Assembly (NCBI GenBank): GCA_963799315.1
Contig: CAWCWP010000001.1
Coordinates: 248,001-312,000 of the forward strand
Source: Parerythrobacter_A sp963799315
GTDB lineage: Bacteria > Pseudomonadota > Alphaproteobacteria > Sphingomonadales > Sphingomonadaceae
Reading direction: 5' to 3'
Length of the DNA stretch: 64,000 nt
The translations under genes and the position numbers were made by a program. Positions within the stretch are counted from its first letter, which is position 1. Every line of letters starts with the position of its first letter. Of the stretch, positions 28,556-38,668 are shown one piece after another. The notes below the pieces were generated by a model that saw only the letters and a program-made list of their open reading frames with translations, had not been told where the DNA came from and made no database searches.

Positions 28556-29554
28556 GCTGCCCGCCGCGCGGCCATCTCGCCTGCCATGCGGATGGCGGCA
28601 ATCATCGCGCCGGGGTCGGCAATGTTGCGGCCCGCGATATCCAGCGCGGTGCCATGATCGGGGCTGGTCCGCACGATGGGCAGGCCGAGCGTGACATTGA
28701 CCCCGGCATCGAAATCCAGTGCCTTGATCGGGATCAGCGCCTGATCGTGATACATGCACAGCGCCACATCGTAGCCGCCGCGCGCATGGGGCGTGAACAG
28801 CGCATCGGCGGCATGCGGACCGGTCGCGTCGATGCCCCGTTCGCGAAGGGTGGCGATGGCGGGCGCGATGATGCGCGTTTCCTCGTCCCCGAACGCACCG
28901 CCTTCGCCTGCGTGCGGATTGAGGCCGGTGATGGCGAGGCGCGGGGTGGCGATGCCGAAATCGCGGGTAAGCGCATGTGCCGTTACGGTGGCGCGGTCGA
29001 CGATGAGGTCGTGCGTCAGGCGGCGCGGGACTTCGGACAGGGCGCAGTGGATCGTCAGCGGCACCGTGCGCAGGTTCGGCCCCGCCAGCATCATCACCGC
29101 GTCGTCCGCCGCCAGATCGCAGCGCGCGGCGAGAAATTCGGTCTGTCCGGGATAGGCAAAGCCGACCTCCGCCAAAGCCGCCTTGCCGACGGGTGCGGTG
29201 ACAAGTGCCGAGGCGAAGTCGCCGATGGCATGGCGCGTTGCCGCCTCCAGCGAGGCAAGCGCCGCGCGCGCGCCGTCCGGTGCCGGTTCACCGGGCGCGA
29301 ACGGCGGACAGGGCTGCTCCGCCACCGGAAGCGCATCGGTCGAATACCCCGGCGACTTCGCCCGGCGTGTGGATGGCGTGCGTGGCAATATCCAGCCCGC
29401 GTGTGCGCGCCGCCGCCGCCAGCACGGCGGCGCTACCAAAAACGAAGAACGGCGGCAGCTCCGCCGTCTCGCGCGCCGCCCATGCCGCCGCGATCAGTTC
29501 CGGCCCGACTCCCGCCGGGTCGCCCATCGACAGGGCGAGGGGCCGCGGAGTCAT
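28552..29554 (-). CDS. pdxA: 4-hydroxythreonine-4-phosphate dehydrogenase PdxA (one frameshift)
   Basis: About 333 aa. Pyridoxal-phosphate synthesis step from 4-phosphohydroxythreonine. N-terminal frame: PLALSMGDPAGVGPELIAAA, a PdxA hallmark. After a break near 29338 (one extra G: GGGG TATT), the second frame carries TAPVGKAALAEVGFAYPGQT, TIHCALSEVPRRLTHDLI, GLNPHAGEGGAFGDEE and MYHDQALIPIKALDFDAGVN, the latter with metal-binding His. Overlaps rsmA at its end. Confidence 0.95.
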
Positions 29555-29560
29555 ATCGGC

Positions 29561-30986
29561 CTAGTTATACTGGATGTCGGCATCGTTGCGCAGGTCGCGC
29601 AGGAAGGCTTGCGCGCGCTTCTCGACACGCTCGTCCTCGATCTCGCGCTGGATCTGCGCCACGGTCTGCGCGGCCTCCTGCGGCGGAGCCTGACGGCCGC
29701 ACAGCATCAGGACGCGCACGCCCTCTTCCTGCGATCCGAAGGCGGGCGTGGCCTGACCCGGCTGCATGGAAAGCAGCGCGGACTGGAGCTGCGCCGGGCA
29801 GCGACCGGGCACGAACCTGGCTGTTCGGCACCACTTCGGCACCGATACCGGCTGCGATGGCATCCACCGCCTCGCACGAACCGGCCGCGCCGATTGCGCT
29901 GTTGAACTGCGCCAGTCCGGCCTCGAATTCCGCTGCGGACATGCCTTCGGGAATGCCCATCGCGATTTGCTTCAGGCTGAGGATGCTGTCGCGCGGATCG
30001 GCCATCATCACCTGCTTCTTGTCGATCAGCAGGATGATGGTGAAGCCGCCGGGCACTTCGACCGGCCCGACCAGCTGGCCCGCCTCCATATTGCCGACCT
30101 CGCGCGCCATTTCGGGCGGCAGGCGGTTGAGCTGCACGAAGCCGAGGTCGCCACCCACCGTCGCGGTGGTCGCTTCGGAAAACTGGCGCGCATAGGCGAC
30201 GAAATTGCCGCCCTTGCGCAGCTGTTCCACGATGGCGCTGGCGTTCTGGAACACCGCCGCGCGGCTTTCGGGCGTGGCGCTGAGGTAAATCTCGCCGATG
30301 CGATATTCGGACGATCCGCGCGTCGCCTCCAGCGCAGCGAGGCGTTCGCGCGCTTCCTCTTCCGAGACGTTGATGAAGGGCGTGATATTACGGCGCAGCA
30401 GCAACTGCCACGCGATCTCGCCGGTGATCTGGCGTTTCAGCGAATTGGGCGAGCTGCCCAGCGACATAAGCTGCGCGTCCATCTGCCGTGCGGCATCGGT
30501 GGCACCCTGGAAATTGCGTCCGGCGACTTCGGCATAGCGCCCTTCGACCAGCCGGCTTTCCACCGCCAGTTCCTGCGCGGCGGCGGCCTGTATCTGCAAG
30601 GTTTCATCGATCAGGTTGCTCAGCACCTGCAAGCGCACCTGCTGCAATTCCGGCCCGCTCATCTCGCCTTCCGAAGTGGAGACCAGCAGGGCGACGCGCT
30701 GCGCCAGATCGGTGCCGGTGATGACCGCCCCGTTCACCACGGCGACCGGCCCGCGGTTGTTCGGGTCGCTCAGCCGTGCATCGACAGTGGCGGCGGGAAT
30801 GCCGTAGGGACCGACGCGCGCATCCTGCGGCACCGACGGGATCGGGGTCGCCGGTGTTGCCGTCGGCGCGGGTGCAGATGTGGCTGCGGTTTGGCCAGAG
30901 GTTTGGCCAGAGGTTTGGCCAGCAAGCGGCGCAGCCGTCAGGGACAGGAGCGAGAGGCCGCCGAGCAGCGTCTTGAAAAGCGTCAT
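29561..30986 (-). CDS. surA: Periplasmic peptidyl-prolyl isomerase SurA (one frameshift)
   Basis: About 475 aa. Signal peptide (LLGGLSLLSLTAAPLAGQ), then a GQTS tandem and a Pro/Ala linker. The SurA N-terminal chaperone region follows (VAVVNGAVITGTDLAQR, EVLSNLIDETLQIQ-type helix), then a parvulin PPIase domain (GEIYLSATPESRAAVF, GGDLGFVQLNRLPPEMA, GPVEVPGGFTIILL) and the C-terminal helix ending LRDLRNDADIQYN. Break near 29813: one extra C turns NSRFVPGRCPAQL into another frame. Chaperones outer-membrane proteins, here next to its client LptD. Confidence 0.93.
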
Positions 30987-31115
30987 AACGAGTATGTGTT
31001 CCGTCGTTGCGCGCCCGGAATACGGGCGTCGATCAGGTCTGCCGGGTTATGGCGACAGGGCTTAACGCAAGCTGAGTGTGCGGGTCAAACGCGCCTCTTG
31101 CCGACCAAGCACCGC

Positions 31116-33369
31116 TCAGCGAAACCCGAAATTGCGGATGGCGAAGTAGAGCTGGAAGGTATCGCCGCGCTCGGCATCGCCCGCCGTCACATAGTCGCGC
31201 CGCCACGTGAGGCCCATCTCGAGGCAGTCGTCGGCATAGGCCACGCCCAGCCGGGTGCGGATCGGTTCGAACCCGTCGGAACTGAGCAGCGGATCTTCAT
31301 CCGCATTGGTCAGGTTGACCACGCCGGAGCCGAAGACGGACCAGTATTTGGCAAAGGCGATGCGCGTGGCGATGCGCAATTCCTCGCGGTCCTGCAAATC
31401 CTCGAAATCGCGGTCGATATTGCGGTTCAGGCGCAGATAGCCGATTTCGGCATAGGTGCGTTCATTGCCGATGGTGGCGTCGAATTCGTTGCGGCGGATC
31501 GCAAGATTGTCCTTGTCCAGCCGGTAGCGGTGCGTGATTTTCGCAAAATCGCGATAGCGCACCTCGGTCCGGCCCACGAAATCGGACACCCGCTCGCTCA
31601 GGCCCGTGCCGTCCACCAGAATGTTGCGGTCCTTGTCCAGCAGGTAGGACTGGCCCAGCGTGGTGCGGACGCGCCAGCCGGGGCGCTGGACTTCCCAGTC
31701 GAAGCCATAGGTTGCGCGCACACCATCCTCGAACCGGTCATATCCGGGGAAGCGGTTCAGCGCGAACAGGTTGCTGTCTTCCAGATCGATGGCGCGCGAA
31801 TCCTCGTTCGGCACGGCAAGGTTGCGGACGGGCGGCGTGGCAACGATCTGGAAACGCGGCGTGAATATCTGCGTGCCGCCGAACGCCTCGCCCACGAACG
31901 GCCATTGCATATCCACCGCCGCCAGCGCGATGGCGCGCGTTTCGAACCCCGGATTGCCGCGATAGGTCGGCGTGCGGGTCAGTTCGTTCTCGTCGCTGTG
32001 ATAAACGTCGCCGCGTGCCAGCCCGGTGAACGTCACCACCTGTCCCAGCCCGGTGACGCGCTTCAGGTCGTAGCGCGCACTGGCGAAGGCGCGCTGCGTA
32101 TCCTGCCCGGTATCGCGGAAGATGGCGAGGCTGTTGCCCTGCACTTCCACCGTGCCGCCAAGCCCGGTCGGATCGGCCAGCCGCTTGCGATAATCGATGG
32201 TCGGCAGCACCAGCGGCACCTGGTTCTGCGCCTGGTTCAGCCGCAGCGTCTGGGTCGCCCAGCCGGCGATGGAGAGGTAGGACGTCTCGCCGATCCGCTC
32301 CGCATTGATGGTGGAGCGCAAGCGGTCGTCGCGGCTGATGTCGTAACGGCGCAGGAAAGTCCGGTCGCTGGCCGCGCGAACCGAACCGGTGATGCTCCAT
32401 TCCGGCGTGAACTGGAACTTGCCATTGGCGAAGATATATCCGCGCACATCGCTTTCGCTGGTGGGAACACCGGTGAAATCGGAGATGCGGCGGCTGTGCG
32501 TGGCGTAGCCGGTGATCTGATACGCGCCCTCTGCCGCGAGATGGCGATATTTCGCGCTGACCATCGGCGGCGCTTCGGTGAAGGCGTAGCCGGTGACTTC
32601 GATGTCGCGATTTTCCGCCAGCCGCCAGTAATAGCTGCCCGAAACCTCGACACCGTTGGATTGCGAGATGCGCAGGTCCGGCACCAGCACGCCCGATACC
32701 GCGCTGCCATCGGTGCGGACGGCGAGGCCGGGCAGCGGCAGCAGGCGCTGGCCGAACAGTTCCAGATAGGCCCCGCGAAACCGCACGCGCTTGTCCGCCG
32801 GGTCGTACACCACGCGGTCGGCGGTGATGCGCCAGCTCGGATCCTTGTCGCACCCTTCGGCGTCCACCACCGCGCAGGCGCTGTAGGCGGCATCGGTCAG
32901 CACGATGCTGCCGTCTTCCTGCCGCGCCCCGCCACGCGCCGCCAGCCGTCCGCCTTCGCGCAAGGCCAGCAGCAGGTCGTCGATCTCGCCCGTTTCGAAC
33001 TCGTCGGTCAGCTCGACCCGCTCGGTGAAGATCTGGTTGCCCGCCTCGTCCACGAACCGCACCGACCCTTGCGCTTCGATAGTGCCCGCGCGCCGGTCCC
33101 ACACGATGCGGTCGGCGCGCACCGAGCGGTCTTCGCTGCGCAGGAGGACGAGGCCGCTGGCGGTGACGATGTCGGTATCGTTGTCGTAGGCGATCTCGTT
33201 CGCTTCGAACTCGATCTGGCGATCTTCGGAGGCCTGCGCGCCGTCGTGTCGTCCTCCTGCGCGCCCTCTCCTGCGCACCCCCCTCCTGCGCATAGGCGAG
33301 CGACGGCGTGGCCAGCGCGAGGACAGCCGCCGCGACCGGTCCGGCGAGAACAGGGAAGGGGCGGCGCAT
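31116..33369 (-). CDS. lptD: LPS-assembly protein LptD (one frameshift)
   Basis: Outer-membrane LPS translocon. The true start is ATG 33369 with signal peptide MRRPFPVLAGPVAAAVLALA ending SLAYAQ; the frame breaks in a GC-rich run between about 33240 and 33295, and continues with QIEFEANEIAYDNDTDIVTA, the OstA/LptA-like beta-jellyroll. Cysteines CAVVDAEGCD suit the family disulfide region. The barrel follows to the C-terminal IRNFGFR. About 750 aa. Shares a 100-bp divergent promoter region with pepA; heads the lptD-surA-pdxA-rsmA cluster. Confidence 0.93.
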
Positions 33370-33469
33370 GGCTTGCCTATCGCATTGCCCGCGCGTAATC
33401 GCAATCGCAGCATTAGGCGGCGCGCCACGACGGACGCGCGGCCATTTCTCAAGGAATTCTGGAGCAGGC

Positions 33470-34929
33470 ATGCAGATCAAGTTCAGTGATATTCGGCCTT
33501 CGGACGCGGCGCTCGTGGCGCAAATCACGAATAAGGGCAAGCTGCCCGACGGGCTGGAACCTACGCTGGCGAAGGGTGCCGAAGCCGCGCGGTTCAAGGG
33601 AACGGCGGGACAGGTCTTCGAAAGTTTCGCCGAACGCGACGGCAAAGTCGTGCGTGTGGCGCTGGCGGGCGCAGGCGATGCGAGTGCGAAGGCGCGGGCT
33701 GCGAACCTGGAGAAAGCGGGCGCGGCGCTGGCGGCGAAATATATGACATCGGGCGAAACCGGGATTGCGGTGGATTTTGCCGATAGCGGCCTGTCCGCCA
33801 GCGAAGCGGCTGCCGTCCTGCTCGGCCTGCGGCTGCGCGCATGGCGTTACGATGTGCATCGCACCAAGATGAAGGCGGAAGAGAAGATCACGCTGATCAC
33901 GGCAACCGTGCTGGGTGCGCCGCAGGGCACGGCGGAAGCATGGGCCGACCTTGCCTGCGTTGCGGACGGTATCGAATTCACGCGCGAACTGGTCACCGAA
34001 CCCGCCAACGTCATCTACCCCGTCAGCTTCGTCGAACGATGCCGCGAACGCTTTGCGGATACTGGTGCCGAAATCACCGTGCTGGACGAACCGGCGATGG
34101 AGAAGCTGGGCATGGGCGCGCTGCTGGGCGTGGGGCAAGGCTCGGTCCAGCCGAGCCAGCTTCTCGCGATCCGATGGAATGGCGGGGGCGATGAAGCGCC
34201 GACAGCTTTCGTCGGCAAGGGCGTCACCTTCGACACCGGCGGCATTTCGCTGAAACCCGGACCCGGCATGGGCGACATGAAGTTCGACATGGGCGGCGCA
34301 GGCGCGGTGGCGGGTGCGATGCTGGCGCTGGTGAAGCGCAAGGCGAAGGCGAATATCGTTGCGCGTGATGGGACTGGTCGAGAACATGCCCGACGGCAAT
34401 GCGATTCGCCCCGGCGATGTGCTGACCAGCATGTCCGGCCAGACGATCGAGGTGCTGAACACCGATGCCGAGGGGCGGCTGGTGCTGTGCGATGCGCTGC
34501 ACTGGACGCAGGAAGAATTCGCACCTGCGCGGATCGTCGATTTCGCCACGCTGACCGGCGCGATGATTATTGCGCTGGGCCATGAACATGGCGGCGTGTT
34601 CGCAAACGACGATACGCTGGCCGAGGATTTGCTGGGTGCGGGGCTGGAAACGGGCGACAAGCTGTGGCGTTTCCCGCTGGCGCCGGAATACGACAAGCTG
34701 ATCAATTCGCCCATTTCCGACATGAAGAATATCGGCCCGCGCGAAGCCGGTTCGATCACTGCCGCACAGTTCCTGAAACGCTTCGTCGAAAGACGGCACG
34801 CCGTGGGCGCATTGCGATATTGCGGGCATGGTCTGGGCCGAGAAACCGGGCGCGACGTGGGGCAAGGGCGCAACCGGCTATGGCGTGCGGCTGATCGACC
34901 GGCTGGTCCGCAACACGCTGGAAAACTAG
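33470..34929 (+). CDS. pepA: Leucyl aminopeptidase PepA (two frameshifts)
   Basis: About 486 aa from ATG 33470. M17 dizinc aminopeptidase. VGKGVTFDTGGISLKP, DMKFDMGGAGAVAGAM, then after a break near 34368 (one extra C) VMGLVENMPDGNAIRPGDV, NTDAEGRLVLCDAL (family signature) and FATLTGAMIIALG. A second break near 34795 (one extra A in GAAAGACGG) leads to GTPWAHCDIAGMVWAEKP and the end RLVRNTLEN. Trims peptides in the cytoplasm. Followed at once by the DUF2256 and holC genes, the usual neighbourhood of holC. Confidence 0.95.
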
Positions 34930-34950
34930 AGGAATCGCTCCATCGCCAGA

Positions 34951-35112
34951 ATGCGCAAGAAAGGCGATTTGCCGACCAAGATCTGCGCGACTTGCGGACT
35001 GCCTTTTGCATGGCGCAAGAAGTGGGAGCGGGACTGGGATCAGGTGCGCTATTGCTCCGACCGCTGCCGCCGTGAAAAGGGCAAGAAGGCGACCGCAGAG
35101 GGCGCGCGCTGA
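34951..35112 (+). CDS. DUF2256 small zinc-ribbon-like protein, 53 aa
   Basis: MRKKGDLPTKICATCGLPFA followed by WRKKWERDWDQVRYCSDRCR and a Lys/Glu tail. Four cysteines in two pairs (CATC and CSDRC) form a likely zinc site; the KxCxxCGxPFxWRKKWxRxWDxVxYCSxRCR pattern is that of DUF2256. These proteins often accompany cryptochrome/photolyase genes; one such gene lies in this window but 25 kb away (60013-61575). Its TGA overlaps the holC ATG (TGATG), so the two are translationally coupled. Confidence 0.9.
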   Translation: MRKKGDLPTKICATCGLPFAWRKKWERDWDQVRYCSDRCRREKGKKATAEGAR

Positions 35113-35546
35113 TGCGGGTGGATTTCTACCAGCTGTCGCGCGATCCGGTGGAAGCGGTGGTCGCGCTGCTGGCGCAAAAGGTGCTGGCGGCGGGCGAGCG
35201 CGCGCTCGTGGTCAGCGGCGATGCGGACCAGCGCGCCGCCATCGGCACGGCCTTGTGGGCGCAGCCGGAGTGCTTCCTTGCCAATGGCGAGGCGGGCGAT
35301 GCACACGCGGCGCGCCAGCCGCTCCTGCTCTCCGCCAAATGCGAGGCCGCGAACGGCGCGACCCATGTGTTCCTGGCCGACGGTATATGGCGCGAAGAGT
35401 CCGAAGGTTTTGCGCGGGCGTTCCTGCTGTTCGACGATGCGACGGTGGAGGCGGCGCGCGAACTGTGGCGAGGGCTGGACGGGCGCGAGGGTCTGGAGCG
35501 CAATTTCTGGAAGCAGGATGGCGGGCGCTGGACGAAGGCGGCGTGA
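35112..35546 (+). CDS. holC: DNA polymerase III subunit chi
   Basis: 144 aa. MRVDFYQLSRDPVEAVVALL is the HolC start, followed by KVLAAGERALVVSGDADQRA and GTALWAQPECFLANGEAGDA, and DDATVEAARELWRGLDGREG near the end. Chi links the clamp loader (through psi) to SSB at the replication fork. Coupled to the DUF2256 ORF upstream by a TGATG overlap and to the downstream lipoprotein by GTGA. Confidence 0.95.
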   Translation: MRVDFYQLSRDPVEAVVALLAQKVLAAGERALVVSGDADQRAAIGTALWAQPECFLANGEAGDAHAARQPLLLSAKCEAANGATHVFLADGIWREESEGFARAFLLFDDATVEAARELWRGLDGREGLERNFWKQDGGRWTKAA

Positions 35547-36033
35547 CTCGTCTTCGCGTGCCGTTGCTGGCCGGTCTATGCCTGCTGGTGGCCGGTTGCG
35601 ACAGCGAATCCGCGCCGCCGCGCACACCGTGGCGACCGAAACTCGCGAAAACGGCGTGGAGGTAACGACCACCACCTTCGCGACGGAATCCGGCACCGCC
35701 ACCTTGCAATCGCGCGATGGCGATGTCGGCGGTTTGCCGCTGGGCCTTCCGCTATTCCCCGATGCCGCAGTCGTGGGCAGCGCGACCTTCGTCAAGGGCG
35801 AAACCCGCACGCATTTCGTGGAGCTGGCCAGCGACGCCGAGCCTGCGCAAATCATGGCGTTTTACGAAGCGGCAGCGGGCAGCGCGGGGATGGTCGCAGA
35901 ACGAAACCTGCCGACCGGCGATGCGCCGATGCTGCATGCCACGGGCACCGGCGGCGCACACCTGACCCTGACTACCAGACGCCAGTCCGACAGCCCCGTC
36001 ATCGCGCAGCTCACCGTCACCGAACCGCGCTGA
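35543..36033 (+). CDS. Hypothetical lipoprotein (one frameshift)
   Basis: Start GTG 35543 overlaps the holC stop. The first frame gives a lipoprotein signal, LRVPLLAGLCLLVAGCDSES, with lipobox LVAGC. The frame breaks near 35620 and the product continues as AAAHTVATETRENGVEVTTT and LPLGLPLFPDAAVVGSATFV to QLTVTEPR. About 160 aa. The central GLPLFPDAAVVGS resembles small envelope lipoproteins in this group of bacteria, but no family is recognised. Function unknown. Confidence 0.7.
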
Positions 36034-36112
36034 ACACTTGCGAATGCTGCACTGCGGCGTTAGGGGCGCGCCGCATAGAGAAAGCATACCGCTTTTTGCA
36101 AGGAACGACCCC

Positions 36113-36535
36113 ATGACCGTCACCCGCACCTTTTCCATCATCAAGCCCGACGCCACCCGCCGCAACCTGACCGGCGCCGTCACCAAGATGCTCGAAGACG
36201 CCGGACTGCGCGTCGTCGCCTCCAAGCGCATCCAGATGACGCGCGAACAGGCCGAAGGCTTCTACGCCGTCCACAAGGAACGCCCCTTCTTCGGCGATCT
36301 GGTGAACTTCATGGTCAGCGGACCCGTCGTGGTGCAGGCGCTGGAAGGCGAAGACGCCGTCAAGCGCAACCGCGACGTGATGGGCGCGACCAATCCCGCC
36401 GACGCGGACGAGGGCACCATCCGCAAGGCATTCGCGGAATCGATCGAAGCCAATACCGTCCACGGTTCGGACAGCGACGAGAACGCGAAGATCGAAATCG
36501 ACTACTTCTTCGACGAAGCCGAACTGGTCGGCTAA
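36113..36535 (+). CDS. ndk: Nucleoside-diphosphate kinase
   Basis: 140 aa, intact. TRTFSIIKPDATRRNLTGAV at the N-terminus and the active-site block with the phosphorylated histidine, ANTVHGSDSDENAKIEI. Transfers gamma phosphate from ATP to NDPs. The ATG at 36113 follows GCAAGGAACGA. Single gene; convergent with purN. Confidence 0.98.
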   Translation: MTVTRTFSIIKPDATRRNLTGAVTKMLEDAGLRVVASKRIQMTREQAEGFYAVHKERPFFGDLVNFMVSGPVVVQALEGEDAVKRNRDVMGATNPADADEGTIRKAFAESIEANTVHGSDSDENAKIEIDYFFDEAELVG

Positions 36536-37506
36536 ACGACAGCGTCGTAGCGGGCGGCAAGGCGCTTGGGTGCGACTTGCCGCCAGCTGCGCGCCAGCCA
36601 GTCCGCCGCATGGTCCCAGTCCATGTCGGGCCGGTTCAGGATCAGGCCGACCCAGCCGCTCGCACCGTAATAGGCGGGCTTGAAATAGGTTTCTGGCTGC
36701 ACCTCGATCAGGTCGAGCAACTCGTCCTGCCCGCTGGTCTTCACCAGCAGGGCGACATGCGCGCTGCCGTGATGGCGATCGAGGAAATAGGCGAAATACT
36801 TGCCGGTTTTCTCCGACCCGACTCGCCAGCCTGCCGAGCCATGACTTTCCCGCTCGTGCGTTGACGGCAGGCCGAGCGCCATTGCGCGGACCCGTTCGAG
36901 CAAATGCGCCGCATCACCGGTGCGCGAAACGTAGCGTGCCAGCGTATCGGGATAGAGCTGGTGTTCGGCATATTGCACCCGCGCGGCCAGCGTCTCCGGC
37001 GTGTCCTCGGCGGTAATCGCCACCGCCGCTTGACCCAGCGGTTCGCCCGCATCCAGCTCTTCGGTGACCAGATGCACCGTCGCGCCCGCCTGCGTGTCGC
37101 CCGCTGCGATGGCGCGGGCGTGGGTGTCGAGGCCGGGATAGAGCGGCAGCAGCGAGGGATGGATATTCAGCATCCGCCCCTCCCACCGCCGCACGAAGTC
37201 GGGCGTCAGGATACGCATGTAGCCCGCCAGCGCGATCAGGTCCGCACCGCTGTCCACCGCCGCCGCTTCCATCGCGGCATCGTGCTCGGCGCGCGTCATG
37301 CCGCGATGCGACAGGGCGAATGTCGGAACACCCTCGGCCTCAGCCAGCGAAAGTCCCGCCGCATCGGGATCGTTCGCCGCGACCAGCACGATTTCATAGG
37401 GGCTGTCGGGCAATCGGCTGGCGTAGAGCAGCGCCGCCATGTTGCTGCCGCGCCCCGAAATGAACACCGCGACTTTCGTTCGCGTACGCGCGCTGTCAGC
37501 CATCAT
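36532..37506 (-). CDS. purN: Phosphoribosylglycinamide formyltransferase fused to a YjbR/MmcQ domain
   Basis: 324 aa, intact. Residues about 10-205 are PurN: KVAVFISGRGSNMAALLYA (GAR loop), VAANDPDAAGLSLAEAEGVP, LAGYMRILTPDFVRRW and MLNIHPSLLPLYPGLDTHARA with the catalytic Asn, His and later Asp. It converts GAR to FGAR with formyl-THF. Residues about 210-322 form a second domain: LPSTHERESHGSAGWRVGSE, KYFAYFLDRHHGSAHVALLV and PAYYGASGWVGLILNRPDMD plus a terminal DWLARSWRQVAPKRLAARYD, the YjbR/MmcQ fold, a DNA-binding-like domain of unclear role. Usual PurN ends near residue 200. Overlaps the purM stop. Confidence 0.95.
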   Translation of the reverse strand: MMADSARTRTKVAVFISGRGSNMAALLYASRLPDSPYEIVLVAANDPDAAGLSLAEAEGVPTFALSHRGMTRAEHDAAMEAAAVDSGADLIALAGYMRILTPDFVRRWEGRMLNIHPSLLPLYPGLDTHARAIAAGDTQAGATVHLVTEELDAGEPLGQAAVAITAEDTPETLAARVQYAEHQLYPDTLARYVSRTGDAAHLLERVRAMALGLPSTHERESHGSAGWRVGSEKTGKYFAYFLDRHHGSAHVALLVKTSGQDELLDLIEVQPETYFKPAYYGASGWVGLILNRPDMDWDHAADWLARSWRQVAPKRLAARYDAVV

Positions 37507-38602
37507 GCGTCACGGACCAGTCGGATTTCGCCGACCATGTCCCGCGTGATCCCGCTACGGTGCAGCCGCGCGTGCCCGCCGCGATCCGCCCGACCGGCAG
37601 CACGGTTTCGCCAGCCTCCGTCAGCGCCCCGGTCACATGCGCAACATCGCCTTCCGCTACGGCCAGCACCATGCCGACACCGCAGTTGAAGGTGCGCGCC
37701 ATCTCGCCGGGTTCGATATTCCCCTGCGCCTGCAGAAACGCCATCAGCATCGGCTGGCGCCACCCGTCGGCATCGACCGTGGCATGGCACCCGTCGGGCA
37801 AAACGCGCGGGATATTCTCCAGCAGCCCGCCGCCGGTAATATGCGCGCACGCTGCAATCTTGCCCGCGCGGATCAGCGGCAGCAGGCTGCGCACATAGAT
37901 GCGCGTCGGTGCCATCAGCGCGTCGATCAGCAGCGTCTCGGCATCGAACAGGGCGGGGCGGTCCAGCCGCCAGCCCTTGTCCTGCGCCAACCGCCGGACG
38001 AGCGAAAATCCGTTGGAATGCACGCCGGACGAGGCGAGGCCGAGCAGCACTTGCCCTGCCGCCACGCGCTCGCCCGTCAGTTGTTCGCCGCGCTCGACCG
38101 CACCGACGGAGAATCCGGCAAGGTCGTAGTCGCCTTGCGAATACATACCCGGCATTTCCGCCGTCTCGCCGCCGATCAGCGCGCAGCCCGCTGCCTTGCA
38201 TCCTTCGGCAATCCCGGCGACCACCCGTTCCGCCACGCCCGTTTCCAGCCGTCCGGTCGCGAAATAGTCGAGGAAGAACAGCGGTTCGGCACCCTGCACG
38301 ATCAGGTCGTTGACGCACATCGCGACCAGGTCGATGCCGACGGTATCGTGCCGGTCATGTTCGATGGCGAGCTTCAGCTTGGTGCCGACACCGTCATTCG
38401 CGGCCACCAGCAACGGGTCTTTATATCCCGCCGCCTTCGGATCGAAGAACCCGCCGAACCCGCCCAGTTCCGCATCGGCACCGGGACGGGCGGTGGCCTT
38501 CACCAGCGGCCCGATGGCCTTGACCAGCCGGTTGCCGGCATCGATCGACACGCCGGCTCCGGCGTAAGTGTAGGGTACGGCGCTCTTTCCGGTCATCGGC
38601 AA
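37496..38602 (-). CDS. purM: Phosphoribosylformylglycinamidine cyclo-ligase PurM
   Basis: 368 aa, intact. ATP-dependent ring closure of FGAM to AIR. Family blocks: YTYAGAGVSIDAGNRLVKAI, LVAANDGVGTKLKLAIEHDR (substrate/Mg), GIDLVAMCVNDLIVQGAEPL, GGETAEMPGMYSQGDYDLAG and HITGGGLLENIPRVLP. The C-terminus (GSRGTWSAKSDWSVTHDG) overlaps the start of purN by 11 bp, so the two are coupled. Divergent from the DUF2066 gene. Confidence 0.97.
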   Translation of the reverse strand: MPMTGKSAVPYTYAGAGVSIDAGNRLVKAIGPLVKATARPGADAELGGFGGFFDPKAAGYKDPLLVAANDGVGTKLKLAIEHDRHDTVGIDLVAMCVNDLIVQGAEPLFFLDYFATGRLETGVAERVVAGIAEGCKAAGCALIGGETAEMPGMYSQGDYDLAGFSVGAVERGEQLTGERVAAGQVLLGLASSGVHSNGFSLVRRLAQDKGWRLDRPALFDAETLLIDALMAPTRIYVRSLLPLIRAGKIAACAHITGGGLLENIPRVLPDGCHATVDADGWRQPMLMAFLQAQGNIEPGEMARTFNCGVGMVLAVAEGDVAHVTGALTEAGETVLPVGRIAAGTRGCTVAGSRGTWSAKSDWSVTHDG

Positions 38603-38668
38603 CAGGCTTTACGCTTTCGCGCTTGGATTTCTACGGGGCTTTGGGCAAAAGGCGGCAGGTTTTCCCCG

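Noticed and set aside
30889..30925. Tandem 12-bp repeat in surA
   Set aside because: It encodes a GQTS repeat just after the signal peptide; ordinary coding slippage with no wider significance.
29766..33398. 1210-aa open frame on the plus strand through surA and lptD
   Set aside because: Antisense shadow of two well supported genes; no domain, low-complexity composition.
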